NCBI GenBank assembly: GCA_004794785.1
Contig: SJOL01006586.1
Location: 1,697,793-1,761,792 of the forward strand
Reading direction: 5' to 3'
Length of the DNA stretch: 64,000 bases
From: Opisthorchis felineus
Lineage: Eukaryota; Platyhelminthes; Trematoda; Opisthorchiida; Opisthorchiidae
Positions 36,440-47,839 of the stretch are shown piece after piece; position 1 is the first letter of the stretch; each line of letters starts with the position of its first letter. The notes under the pieces were generated by a model. The model did no database searches. It saw only the letters and a list, made by a program, of their open reading frames with translations, and was not told the DNA's origin. A program made the position numbers and the translations under genes.

Positions 36440-37935
36440 TATAAGTTAGTTAACGTAGGTTGACCTCAGCTTGTTTGTTCCAACACTATGATAGTGCAGC
36501 CTTGGTGGTCGTGGCCCCAAGTGCCTCAAAACGAGTGAACATGCAAACAAACTGCGTTGAGTGGTGCACCCGGTTTTTCAGGCGGCCGTTTGCATTCTGC
36601 GGACGGTTCTTGGTCATATTACCAAAGTGGACCATCCCGGATTGTGCGTGTGCAGCTCATTTTCGGGTACTGTACAACCAGTTTGCCGTGAGATAAGACA
36701 CGAATCGCGGGCCCGTGCGCCGCAGTATTTGCTGATCTTGCCGGAATCTATGTGCTCGTATTATGACAAAACAAAAACCGACTGCACGGTATTGTCCAAG
36801 CAAGCCACGCGGTGGAATGTTTGTTGGCTTTTCCCAGTGTGTCTGCGACCAAAAATACATGGATATTATATGATATACATGTGCTTCCTGATGGTTTCTC
36901 TAATATGGAAGTACATAACATGACATCGCAGCCAAACACTACGCTTGCAGCCCGCATTTGTACCGCCAACTTGTCCATGACAAACGTCCTCACTTTACAA
37001 TGCTCCTACATGGTCTCCCTGAATAAGCCGAACAGTTTACGCATGGCGGCAAACTGTCCGCTTTCCACGAAGGCATACATAATCGGACGTCCGGTACCCT
37101 TGACATCCGTAACCAGGACGGTACACAGCTTGTATCTACAGGCCGGATATTAGTTGCTTCAAAAAACTTACCCAAAACGCCTTATCGCGTGAGTTCCGTT
37201 GACATTTACTACACCTTGGAAGCTTTGGAACAACGCTTTCTTCTGCCATCTGTAGAAGCATATATGGCTACACTGACCTTGTCCTGATTGAAACACAAGC
37301 ACGCGTCCGCTCTTCCGAAGTTCCGCCAGGACCGAAAGCATATCATCTGCCCCAACAAAACCCAACTATGCGGCACCTACTCAATAGAGCTGGTCGACAC
37401 TTCCGGCGGTAGATGTATATGTCCTCAGTGGCAATGATCTTGCCAAAGTTATCTGCCCCAAACTGCCGCTCTTCACACGACGGCATTCCATACTTCAGCA
37501 GGGCCCTGCGGGTGCCCAACTCCTCTTCGTTTAGCCGTCAATTTACAGGAATCCGATCGCAAAGGAACTTAGCAACCTTATGGTTGTGTACAAGATAATG
37601 AGAGGTGACTGCGAAATGGTTCACTTGCCTCTTAGACAAAACCGCACTGGACAGCCGGTGCTTAGCCCACTGTATGTTATAAGCAAACACGCTCAGCTTA
37701 CTGGCTTCTTCGGATTCCTCGACTTTTCGTTTGTCTTGCAGGCTGCCTGCTGCATTTTAGCAGACCCATTCGTAACCCAAAACGTGCTGGTTCCTCGATT
37801 ACTAGATGAATGCACAAATACCACGTAGTTATCCTTCATGCATTCATTTACCGCGTTCTCAAACGCCGTGAAGGATGAGAAGAATACAGCCCCCAATTTC
37901 TCAACAAACATATGTCAAGTCACTTCTGAAGTGTT
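36440..37935 (-). pseudogene. MULE-type DNA transposase, broken
   Basis: Read on the minus strand, the N-terminal part has FFSSFTAFENAVNECM and, in a shifted frame, a VTSHYLVHNHKV block, as in FAR1/ZSWIM-like DNA-binding domains. Next come KYGMPS and MLSVLAELRKSGRVLVF. The MULE transposase core follows: FQGVVNVNGTH (the usual DGTH, first Asp changed to Asn), VTDVKGTGRPIMYAFVES, MRKLFGLFRE, RTFVMDKLA and VVFGCDVMLC. A block HFGNMTKNRPQNANGRLK lies near 36.6 kb. There are at least four frame changes and several stops. Terminal inverted repeats were not found. It is unrelated to the retroelements around it. Confidence 0.75.
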
Positions 37936-38135
37936 GCGCAACAACTTCAACGTTGAATGCACACCAAAAATTAGAAGGGAGACTAATTAAAGCAGATCGC
38001 AAAAAATAAACGTAGATTTGGGCGATTTTTGGATTGAGCAAATATGCAACAAAATGCAGCACTTTGGGGTAAAAGTTTTATTCCACTCGCAAAGGTTTTG
38101 CAGAAAGTGGCATTGTGCGTCTAAGGTGCAGCGTT

Positions 38136-38621
38136 TTAAACAGTGATTTTATGGCGTTGCTCAAGACAGTAATGACGATGAATATGTCCTGGTCCATCGC
38201 GGAGACCCTGAAGACCATCCGAAGCAGGCTTCCCCGATGTGGTACACTCCATACAATTTTGCGAGAAACTTAAGTGTAGAACACAGAACTTTCCGAATCT
38301 GAATATCAGAGAACGCCGGAAGGCCAAAACATGCGGGCCGTTTGTGGTTGCGTGGAGCTTCTGTACCACGTACTCAGAAGACATTGTTTGTGCTTTCAGC
38401 ACGTTCTCACACACTATAGGTATGTAGCCAAGCTCCGATTCGGCGGCAATAAGGTAAGACTGACACTCAAGCAAAAGGTTCTTTCTGATGTATGTTACCA
38501 CCGGCTCGTGGAAAGCATGCCGACTGAGAAACCAAGAACTTGGTTGGCAAAACAACGGGGGAATAACACACCAAGCTACCCTATCTATAGAGGATATTTC
38601 GCCCTTGAAATCTGCAGGCAT
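38136..38621 (-). CDS. unassigned 161-codon ORF next to the MULE copy
   Basis: An open frame immediately 5' of the broken MULE transposase on the same strand. It has Cys-rich and basic parts but no motif that I can name. A weak resemblance to C-terminal SWIM-containing parts of MULE proteins would make it the tail of a second copy; the expected C-x-C...C-x-H spacing is not seen. It may equally be a chance ORF. Confidence 0.2.
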   Translation of the reverse strand: MPADFKGEISSIDRVAWCVIPPLFCQPSSWFLSRHAFHEPVVTYIRKNLLLECQSYLIAAESELGYIPIVCENVLKAQTMSSEYVVQKLHATTNGPHVLAFRRSLIFRFGKFCVLHLSFSQNCMECTTSGKPASDGLQGLRDGPGHIHRHYCLEQRHKITV

Positions 38622-38639
38622 CTAGTTGATTGATTGCGA

Positions 38640-40370
38640 AGATCTAGACCTTGGTAACGTTTTTGGACCCGGCCGATTTACTTTCTTTGACTGCTTGAAC
38701 GCCTAATGAGAACCATGATTCTTGACAGGGGTCTCAAGCAACGTTAACGGGGGTTCATGGAGAGAAATTCGGGTCACCTCATTTCCTCGGTTGTCTCGTT
38801 CGATTTCGGGTGCCTAGCGTTTTTGAGACCCTTTATTCTGTTAAGTGGTCTCCGAGATTTCATGCGAAACACGATGACCTGCCTTCTGATTCCATCAATT
38901 TAGCGACATATTTGGATCCCTGTGTCAGGCATGGACAATATTAGGGACCCTATTTGGTGGTCTGCCAGTCAAGCATTTTTGTGAGCAGATCGACGTAAAA
39001 GGGATGCTTCTCATTGGCCTGGATGCAAGCAAATCAGTCGACTGATTTATTGTTTCCATACTAGAGGGAAACGAATTTTTCCGGTGACCAAGACCTGTCT
39101 AACAATGAAATGCTCGCAAATATCCGGCGTCGCCCTTTTAGCTCCCTGTCCTCCGCGACATGCAATTTCTTATCACGTAACGGGCAGGACCCCCGTCTTT
39201 TTCCACTCCCCCGTTGTTTTGTTGTCCATAACCGGCAAATTGTAACGGTCTGATCTTGTCTGAATTTAAAGGTCCCCTAAAAGCTGGGGCAAAAACCTTC
39301 TGCTGCGTTTCACCATCCACAGCATCCACTGTCTTTAGACTGTGCCAGTTTTGGCGGGACCCGAGTTGTGTTGGATAATGCCCCTTTTTAAAAGGCTGCC
39401 TCGCTTCCACGCACTACTGGGCGGCTGAAAACAACTTCATCTGTGCTCTTATTCTGATCACTCCAGCACAAGCATGCCTGAGTGTATTCCACCCACCATT
39501 TAGTAACAAACATTCTTCCGATTATCATAACTCACCGAATGGAAATGCGTGTTTTGAATCCAACCCCAGCATTTCGGTTGCCCTCGTTCTGGTAGTACCT
39601 CAGGCCTGGGGCTTTCTTCAAGTTGTGTGACAATTATGCATCATGAAGATGTTACGGCTGAAGGACTGCTTATTGTTATTCTGTACATTATGGGTCTTCT
39701 GATCAACTTTTTCGCGGCGGCTCTAGCGATCCAGCTGCAGCAACATAATCTACCCCTCTAGCTAGAACAGCTTTCAGTTTGAAACGAAGTTCCTATGGCC
39801 ATAATCGGCCGAGAATATTCAAATGATGACCAAATGGTGCCGTGTAATGGCCCCAGCTGCCGGTTTTTCTGAGTCTCTACAAGGGGCCAACCAATCGCAC
39901 ACAGTGAACTAGCTACGGCTTCAGTGAGAACGAGGATGAAATGTATTCCGCCTTCCTCCAGTAAACTTTACTAGACGTCGCTTAAGTGTATCTTCCAATC
40001 GTTCAGCTTACATATTAGACTAGGGTAAAGCGGTGGTGAGGTGACGCATCCCACACAAATAACTGGATAAAACGTCTGAATTGGTGAGCCATGAATTGAA
40101 CATCACAGTCCGACCCATTAATTCCGGGCTGCAGATAAATTCAAATGCATGCTGCATCGTCGGAAGTGTCATTCCGTATAAGATGAAATCCTCTTACCAT
40201 TTGCCGAATAAAACAAGGATGAGAAAATTCTTTTCGTTATTGGTCTAGAGAAGCCAGCCTATACATGAGACTGACTTCTTCGGTCAAGGCTGCTGACTAA
40301 ATAACTTTGCTCGTTAGTGCAGTAAAAAACAACCCTGGGTTACTTGAACTGTAGGCTGAGTGAGCAAGAG
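38640..40370. other. no recognised gene
   Basis: A 90-codon minus-strand ORF at 39138-39410 has no known domain. Downstream Gypsy integrase sequence was looked for on the minus strand and not found. Confidence 0.35.
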
Positions 40371-40373
40371 GCT

Positions 40374-41050
40374 TTAATTAGGTAGTTCCCGCTTGCCGGG
40401 GTCGAACTGAGTGAGGATTGTTCGTTGGATGCCTTCTCGAATAATGATGCCACCTGGAAATACGGGGCAGTCCTTTAGAATGAGCAGTGCGATTTGCCTC
40501 CGGGAATATTGCAGACGTTCCGGTGATGGGAGCCAATCGATCTGATGATGCTTCGTTTTCTTATGCAGGCTATTTTGCTTATTAATCTCACGAACTAAAC
40601 CAAACTTAGAGTGCAGTTCTCTCGAACATAACAGTATTAGCCTCTGAGTGCATAGTGTCGAAAGTGACGGCAACGTTCTCCGGTTCCGTACTGTGAGGTT
40701 GGGTCAAACCATAAACCACCTCTGCTTGACCTCTGTTGTTGAAGCGTACTAATGGTGGAGCTGCAGACAAGAGGTAGTTGCGCCCAGCCTTGAAGCCCCT
40801 TCGTCGTATACATTAAGACGCCCTTCTTGGAACCCCATTGACAATCCACGAAGGCTAAATATCTACCATAAAGTACCTTATGGAATTTCCTCATGGCAAA
40901 ACTGATAACCAGGACTTCTTTCGTAATTTGGTCGAGGTTTACACCGTGTGCGGTATCGTAATTTTGCACTAGCGCAAAATTTGTTCCAACTACAGCAGCT
41001 GGACGCTGTGGTTGGGAGAACAACTGGCAATCAAAGATCAAAGCGCGCAA
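40374..41050 (-). pseudogene. Ty3/Gypsy pol fragment: RNase H to integrase N-terminus
   Basis: The minus strand shows the end of RNase H (QITKEVLVISFAMRKFHKVLYGR, then WGSKKGVLMYTTKGLQGWA), matching the EKEALA..F...RKF..YLYGR and ..YTANRLQRWA blocks of Gypsy pol. After a frame change comes an AEVVYGLT segment like the FGxADxLSRL end of RNase H. Then LILKDCPVFPGGIIIREGIQRTILTQF corresponds to the linker and start of the H2C2 region of integrase. The catalytic integrase core is not seen. It is a dead fragment without visible LTRs. Confidence 0.7.
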
Positions 41051-41559
41051 ACGACAGTTTCGTCGAAAACATTTTTTTAATCTAGAGTAAATTTTTGCAA
41101 TCGCGTAACAATTTCCATCAGCATCTATTCGTCAAAAGCTGGTTTACGATGTACCGCAAGCCAAGTATGCTGGTAAGAACAGCACCGTATTATCATTAGG
41201 TCATAAAGACGACTGCAATTCAGCCTAGTTAAATGGGCGAATTTGCTTTGGTATCAATGTTGGCTGATCCTGGCCAATGACCAGCTTTGTGGATAATAAA
41301 ACCCATGTAATTTAGAAAAAGCAAGGAATTTCATTTTCCCCCTTTTAACCTAAACCTGCAATTTTGAGTGCACCAAAGAACAACGCTTGCAGGTGCGTTC
41401 TTGAGCCAAAAAGCCGTCAGATATTGAACTAAGCACTTTTGAATATTGATCGCTGGTAGATGTCTGAAGTCCTCTGTACTGGGAACCAGAATTGAAACTC
41501 TGTCAGGTCAGGCTCAATAGAACAGGTGCCACCGTTCATTTCATGAGAATTGTAACTAG

Positions 41560-42030
41560 TTAGGATTTGAGAATGCTAGATCTGCCTAGTTGCGCAATAA
41601 AGTCTCCGGCAGCCACAACGATCTCTGAGCTTTTGGCTTACCATACCAGGCACACAAGGCGTCGTAAAATTCGTCGTTGGCCGCATCAGGGCTACATTTG
41701 GTAGACGCGTAATCAGATACGATAAACGGAAATAAAAGCAACTACCCGCTTGTGGGGTGGTTTTATTGTTCCCACCACATACAACACCCAGAACAAACTA
41801 TCAAGGGATATCTTGTCGAGCATGCACCGTTCATTCTGGTGCCTACACTTACGTAGCCCACCATAGCAGCCTCCGGGCAACCAGAAGTGCACAGGCAGAA
41901 AAAAGCGGAGAATGATGTGCAACCAGCTCAGTGATTGTGTTGGAGTCCTTAATGCTTGCCTCTGATAAGCAGTACACATCAAATTCAAGTGAGTCCAATG
42001 TGAGAACAATGGCAGCCCGTTGTCAGGCTC
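41560..42030 (-). pseudogene. LINE endonuclease fragment
   Basis: On the minus strand, LDSLEFDVYCLSEASIKDSN matches the ET-motif region of LINE A-type AP endonucleases (here SEA for SET). Shifted blocks follow: RCMLDKISLDSLFWV, FISVY, then AANDEFYDALC and AGDFIAQLGR. The GDFNA catalytic motif has Ile for Asn, as in LINE A. Frameshifts are frequent. The fragment ends soon after this motif. Confidence 0.65.
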
Positions 42031-42317
42031 GCAAACAATAAACGTGGCCTGATATACCGATGATCAAGGCTTGAAATTTGATTTCCAGATGCCTAATGCT
42101 GTTGGCGCCAGTTGACCCGTACCTTTTGCGGCCATGAGCATGTCGAAAGGAACGACGTGTTTACTTTTAAAGGATGAGTCTGCGACGAGGGTGTTAGTAA
42201 AACAGAAGGGGGAGAAACAAATGCAGTTTGCTTTCGTCCATCTGCCTTCCTGCATGTAGCAAGTAGGGCGACCGGGCTGATGGTATCAGGCGAGGGTCAA
42301 TGTGACATTAAATTATC

Positions 42318-42770
42318 TCATTTTGGGAACTGTAGCTGTAGGCGTGCTAGGGTAACACCAGGACGCCCAATCTTAGAAAAGAAAGCGATTTGAGTCCTCG
42401 GCCAAAGTATCTGGTTAAAGATACCGACCAGCTCTACAAAGTTAATCCGTGAGCAACGTCGACCAGCTGTACCGCAGCACCCAGATGTTTTCATTCTGGA
42501 CCATGGGAGTTGTCGTTCGGACTTCATGTTTACGCATCGAACATAGGATGGGGGTAGGTGAAAAGAGCATTTATTATTCACTAATAGATTGATCGATTCA
42601 TGCGCAGAAACTGCCCCCGTCATGAGGAGGTACGATCTGGAATTTTGCCACTTTGTCAACCAGAATGCCCATGTTATACAACTCCCCTTCAAAAGTGGCC
42701 TTATCAGCTCACTCTGAATAAGACCCTGCGAGGCTGGCGGACGAGTTCTTACTACCGACAACTGACGCAT
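42318..42770 (-). CDS. unassigned 150-codon ORF
   Basis: Open frame directly upstream (5', same strand) of the LINE endonuclease fragment. No domain or motif is recognised. Its position could make it part of a LINE 5' region, but it shares nothing visible with the LINE A 5' ORF. A chance ORF is possible. Confidence 0.18.
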   Translation of the reverse strand: MRQLSVVRTRPPASQGLIQSELIRPLLKGSCITWAFWLTKWQNSRSYLLMTGAVSAHESINLLVNNKCSFHLPPSYVRCVNMKSERQLPWSRMKTSGCCGTAGRRCSRINFVELVGIFNQILWPRTQIAFFSKIGRPGVTLARLQLQFPK

Positions 42771-43099
42771 CAGAACCTCAGTGCTGTCGGACTTATTTCA
42801 CGGCAGAAGCGGCCTCCTATGGTGCGGTAACTTGATGAGAGTGAGCAAGTGTTAGGGGGTGTTCACTGAATTCACCGATGCTGCTATCTGCAATGTGATG
42901 AAATGTTCGGGTTCATCAAGACCACGGCTGCGCCAGGCAAAGAAACGGAACGCTCGCTCTTACTGGATTGACTGGGTGAAGCTGGCAGTATCGGTACTGC
43001 GTCTCAGTCATCCCACAACGTGCAGCACTGAGTTTTTTCCAGCGTCGCTATGTTTGTGTGGGTACTGACTGCAGTTGTCGGCGGTTATCAAGCCATAAT

Positions 43100-43175
43100 T
43101 TAATAATAATAACGTTAATTCCCAACTAATGCGTAGCGTACCTTTAGGCATGATCTTAAAGTTACAGTCAGAATA
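43100..43175 (-). repeat. retroposon 3' end with (TTA)n tail, copy 1
   Basis: On the minus strand it reads ...CTGACTGTAACTTTAAGATCATGCC...TTGGGAATTAACGTTATTATTATTAA, and matches the 53.7-kb copy over about 75 bp. The AATAAA-like signal is damaged here. It looks like a LINE or SINE 3' terminus. Confidence 0.65.
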
Positions 43176-43904
43176 AGTGCATGACTGGTAGGGTTTGTGG
43201 GTACCGGGAATTTCGTGGAAAAGGGACGGCGACATAAACAGTGGGCATTACCCGAAGTAGACTTGGTTACCCCTGAGGCAGCACGGGTAGGGAGCCGAAA
43301 TGGGGCACATATCAGATGATACAAGATACTATCGTTAGGATTTGAAAGCGACGGGCAAAAACAATACGAGGGAGGGCATAGAAAGAGGCTGCCTGCCTGG
43401 TACGTGGTAGAAATAATTTTAAAATAACTTCAATCTGCAGAAAAAGTGGAACCAGAATAACGGATCAGGAGAGGCAGCAGAACTGCCACGATCTGACCGG
43501 CCGATTTGAACTGAAGCCTAAAACCGTTGCTGAGGCTTCGTAGCCTTGGGCTGTTGGGCGAAAAGCGTAAGTGGGGAATATGTGGTACTGATAAATGGCA
43601 GTAGGAAACTCAGAACCACAGTGTGCAGTGAAACTGGTGAGACTCACTAGTGTTGCTGCTGGAGCGGAGTCGGGTGTAAGAGGTTCCTTGGTTCACGCAA
43701 ACACACAAGAAGTAACTCGAACTGCACGGAAAATGACTGAATTGGTGAGGAGCACAAAGTAAAAGACACCGAGATGTTTAGATCCAATGGAAGGTTCAGC
43801 AGATTGGAATGAACGCCTCCCGGGGGCGGCTGTGACTAGATGAAGACTTTTACTGTGGTTGTAGGTAAGGGGAAGGGTGGGCAAGAGGGCGTAGTCAAAA
43901 TGGG

Positions 43905-44125
43905 CAGTGAGCAGTTGCGGGTATGCTATCAAACTGGGTATGGCAGGGCGTGCTGTCACTGCAGTGCGATACTTCAGTTTCTGGACAGCCCCGTGACGGA
44001 TGTCGTGATTGAGGTAGTTGGGCTGGGATGTGCAGTTCTGTGAGCAGTGGGATGCGGGTCTGCCAAGGGATCCCGCAGAGAGAGCAAGACCAGTGTAATG
44101 CCATAGATAGTATTTGTTTTTTTTC
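43905..44125 (+). repeat. unidentified repeat family X, copy 1
   Basis: About 220 bp match the minus strand of 47.43-47.21 kb at DNA and protein level. Shared blocks include CAAACTGGGTATGGC, TCACTGC, ATACTTC, TTCT, GACAG, CCCGTG and CCATAGATA. The shared frame reads CCHCSAILQFLDSPVTDVVIEV here. The frame breaks after the shared part, and an unrelated-looking open stretch (NRFEWMTAEQDVHRTYYRKS) follows. Its class is unknown. Confidence 0.6.
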
Positions 44126-44429
44126 CGGTCGGGGATCCCTTCAGGTGCAATGCACAAATCGGTTCGAGTGGATGACGGCCGAACAGGACGTCCATCGCAC
44201 GTATTACCGCAAGTCAAAGCATGCACTAATTCACACGGCAAGGAACCGTATAGGTCCCTGTGGAGGGCGCACACGCCAGTTGTTATAGAGGTCTGTAGCC
44301 TGTTGATGTGGAAGGAGTAGGTGTAGCAACGATACTAATATAAAGTTACCCGGCATCTCAAAGGTGAGGTTTCGTTGTGGCTGGCTGTTCTGCGGGGTTA
44401 GGTTGCCAAGGCCGAGCACCATTTAAGTT

Positions 44430-45100
44430 GCCCTTTTTCACACTTGTTTTATCATTCATTAACAAAGGATATCATGCTTGAATGGGTGTTCCGTCCCGGG
44501 TCCAGTGTAATTTGTAACTACGGGGTTGATGGGGCCTAATGCATTATTAATAACCCCTCGCTTCGTGATGAACCCATTGAAAGCTAATCGCCCTTGAGGG
44601 CTTCGTTCTCTCTTTTCGCAAGGAAAGTATCCCTCAACATTTCCCGCTCACAAAATTCGGTTCTACTTTATCTGAGCTACGCGGTGGCGCCTATGTTCTA
44701 TGCAGAAGTTGCGTGCTTTAGGCAACTGTTGTAGAAGAGTGGTCTCAGTCCACGCCTAATTATTGTAACTTTGTGGATGTTTCCTGTGTTGAGAACAATA
44801 AATGAAGGACTTGTGTTGGAGGATTCGCAAATGAAGAATGAAGAACAGCAGTAAAAGTAATATTTTCTGTGCACTAAATTTTCATGCGACTACTTCAGCA
44901 CTCCTCCGTCTATCTGTGAGCAAAGAGCAATATGCCTCTGTAGTGCATCGCTTGTGACTGTGGTCATCCGCAATAGAGTGCCTCTGACAAGCGCCAGAAT
45001 TCGGCAGATGTTAACGCAACGTGACGTGTTACCTTACAGTACAGAGTCATTGATAGACAATTATCACAACCTTGTCAAGATCAATATACAATAATTACAG
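44430..45100. other. no recognised gene
   Basis: AT-rich sequence without ORFs of note. No repeats matched to other parts of the window. Confidence 0.4.
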
Positions 45101-45104
45101 TTGG

Positions 45105-45440
45105 CTACCGGTGTAACGGTGGGTACTACTGATGAGGCATGCGAGTAGTATGTGTGTTCTCGTAACTTCGCTTTGATCTAATGGAAGGTGGGATTTATTA
45201 TGCAATTTGTGGAACTTCTTTGCAGTTTTTGCTTGCAATTGTGCGATAGTCAATGAATATCCAGGAGAGTTCAAGAAGACGCGTTCAAGAAGAAGATGGA
45301 TATTCCGTTTTTAAAAACAACGTGCAAATGAGAGTGTAACTTTCCTGTCCAATAGTCTGTAACTGTTTGTTTGGCGTTTTTCTAATAAACAACTCCGCAG
45401 CGAAAGGTTTCCTTCCTTACACCGGTATCCAAAACAACCA
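45105..45440 (+). mobile_element. SINE copy S2, 5'-truncated
   Basis: It begins at CCGGTGTAACGGTGG, lacking the tRNA head. It then follows SINE S1: TACTACTGATGAGGCATGCG, GATCTAATGGAAGGTGGG, TCAATGAATATCCAGGAGAG, CTTTCCTGTCCAATAGTCTG and AATAAACAACTCCGCAGCG. It is continuous where S1 carries the nested inverted-repeat element, and so gives the empty-site structure. Confidence 0.75.
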
Positions 45441-45741
45441 TCTGGTTACAGTGTTTGGTGGTACATGAGCAAAAATTTCTGAAGTGATGCTGTTCGGATA
45501 TTTGTGCACCAGTGTCTTCCGTATGTTGCTTTAGGCAGGCCCCATCAACTTTCTCATAACCCTGTCTCTAACCGCAATAAGGCCGAAGGCATGATAACGA
45601 AAGGGTTTAAATTATTTCATCCATCAAAACTTGGCTGAGGCAAGTAAAGAGATCACAGTTTCGTTGCCACAGAAGCTGAAACAGTGACTTAGAGACAACC
45701 AAGCCAATACAAGGGGTGTGCAAATTCAGCTCTGTTTGGCC

Positions 45742-46056
45742 TTAGGCAGATTCCATGTCGAAAACTACAAGGTGCCACAATGATTCTACCAGTAATAGAT
45801 CAGACAGATATCCCTCTCGATGGGTGTATGCCAGCAAGCGCAAACTACGGGACTTGTCTTCCATAGTGTAAATAGCGAAATATTGTTTAGAAAGCTTATC
45901 GTCCTTCTCTTTGCCGGAGTCATCTAAATGCCGTAAAGGCCGGTCAAATGTCTCAAAATGGATTTCGTGACGCGTGTCTGAAAGTATAGCCATCTCTTGA
46001 TCAAGAAGTTTACGGCGAGGGTGCCCAGGCACGTTACAGTGATTCTTAGGTAACAC
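45742..46056 (-). CDS. unassigned 104-codon ORF
   Basis: Hydrophilic frame with balanced charged residues (RRKLLDQEMAILSDTRHEIH, then HLDDSGKEKDDKL), ending in a stop. It reads more like protein than most ORFs here, but no family or flanking exon is recognised. Confidence 0.25.
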   Translation of the reverse strand: MLPKNHCNVPGHPRRKLLDQEMAILSDTRHEIHFETFDRPLRHLDDSGKEKDDKLSKQYFAIYTMEDKSRSLRLLAYTHREGYLSDLLLVESLWHLVVFDMESA

Positions 46057-46629
46057 CTACTCGCCAACCCTCGCTAAGGTCGAGTACGCCTAAAATGATC
46101 CAAAATCCAGCCTATGCAACTCATCGACTGTCAATCTACAGAGAATCCTGGAGAGATTTCGAGCAGCCGTTGTACAGAATGTGCGTACATTGCACCATAT
46201 AAATGGAGCTGCCTTTTCTGAAGAAAAACCAGTTGAAACACTTTTTTGTCCATTCAGAATGAGTTACTAAATAGTAACTGCGCTCCCAAGCTTTGTTAAC
46301 TTAAGCACTTTGTAGTCTCAGCTGTATAGGTTTACTTCAAACTATTTTATCATTTTCCAGGCTGAAGTCACCAGCGATAGCAGGTCACACGTACTGATGC
46401 CACGAATCACAGAACTGTGGACAAGGTCTGGAGTATTTCTAATTTGAGACTTCGTCTGGCGGCCGTGGCCAAGTAATGCCGAAAGGCCGAGGGGCACGGC
46501 ACAGCTGTTTCATGCTGAATCGGAATTAGCAAGATCTCTGGAATTAGCACGCATCTCATTGTTTTAAACATATGATCTTGCTTTAGTGGTTAAAAACTTA
46601 ACCGTTCGGTTGTGAACTGCTGATCAGCG

Positions 46630-47076
46630 GTGTGGCGCGCTCTGATCACCCACAATGAAGCATTCCCCTCAACACTTACAAGGACTTATGTTGTGTCAGG
46701 TCATCCGAGGGTGTTTGACTTTGCTGTATGCCAGCACATCGTCAATAGAAATAGGTTTATCTCACAAAGTCGACTCTTGTTTGACGCTCTCTTACCAGGA
46801 TGCAACTCTTTGAACATATTTTGCACCATCTTAACGTCAACAGCATGGATATATCCCAAGAAGCTAAGTGGAAAAACACAATCGCCATCTGGTTGTGTGA
46901 TGTTTTCGGACTGCCTGAAAACCAGAAATTCCGATATTAGTCTACCTTCATGCCCTCTGGGTTATCAAACTCACTCCGTCTCACCATTCTACTGCCAGGC
47001 TGTACAGGAAAAGTACAACCGGAAGGTTACTTACCCTAACGGACCAAGATTACTTTCGGTGGACCTGGCTGTTTAG
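46630..47076 (+). CDS. unassigned 148-codon ORF
   Basis: Open frame starting at a GTG, with no ATG near the start. No motif, signal peptide or retroelement block is recognised, and no splice partner was found. Probably chance or part of an old element. Confidence 0.18.
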   Translation: MWRALITHNEAFPSTLTRTYVVSGHPRVFDFAVCQHIVNRNRFISQSRLLFDALLPGCNSLNIFCTILTSTAWIYPKKLSGKTQSPSGCVMFSDCLKTRNSDISLPSCPLGYQTHSVSPFYCQAVQEKYNRKVTYPNGPRLLSVDLAV

Positions 47077-47209
47077 CCTCCGGGTACTTTAACCAATTGG
47101 GAACTCTAACGTCACTACGTGTTTAACATAGGATAATCCGCAGCAGCGCTATTGTAGAAGTTATTATTCATTGTTATTCAAATCCCCGTGTACAGACTAT
47201 CCATGAATA

Positions 47210-47430
47210 TGAACATTTTTAAACAGAGGGCATCTATATCTATGGGGTTCCTGCCCTTTTTCATGTGCTGCTCCCCGCGGCTGACCCAAATCCTGCTGGT
47301 CACGGAAGTACATCCCCCCTGATCGATCAAGTCGACCATGATATCCGCCACGGGACTGTCTAGAAACCGAAGTATGTCAGCGCAGTGATAGCACTTCATT
47401 GCCATACCCAGTCTGATGGCACACCAACAG
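47210..47430 (-). repeat. unidentified repeat family X, copy 2
   Basis: The minus-strand frame is open for 75 codons (MAMKCYHCADILRFLDSP..., then RIWVSRGEQHMKKGRNPIDI). It corresponds residue by residue to copy 1 at 43.9 kb: KCYHCADILRFLDSPVADIM against ACCHCSAILQFLDSPVTDVV. Substitutions that keep the amino-acid class suggest that the shared part once was coding. No known domain is recognised. Confidence 0.6.
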
Positions 47431-47839
47431 CCATTTCTTTCATACTATGGACTGTCGCCTCTCGCCCCCTCGAACTTTCTTGTGCTAACGCGAAAAACTA
47501 CGCACTGGATCCAACCGTCTTTGAAAAGCGTCTGGACTAATCTGCCGAAAGCTTCCCTCGGACATAACCATCCCGATGTCCCCACAAACCTGCAGTTTGC
47601 TTCGTTCAAAAATTCAACGATTCTGTTTATTATACTCGTTTGGTTCCACGCGTTAGCGCTGCCATTCTTCCCAAGGAACTTTATTCCTGTCTCGCCTCAA
47701 ACAGAGACACCAGTGAGTCTGTTCAGTTTCAGAGTACCCCAGACTTCTGAGAAGCAACTTGTCATTTACCTCTGCTGCGAAGTTCTCCAACTCATCATGT
47801 TGACCTACGCATTTCGTGAACCCGACCAATAAATGAACT

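Noticed and set aside
43693..44274. 193-codon minus-strand ORF
   Set aside because: It lies antisense to repeat family X, which is better supported on the plus strand, and it has no motif of its own.
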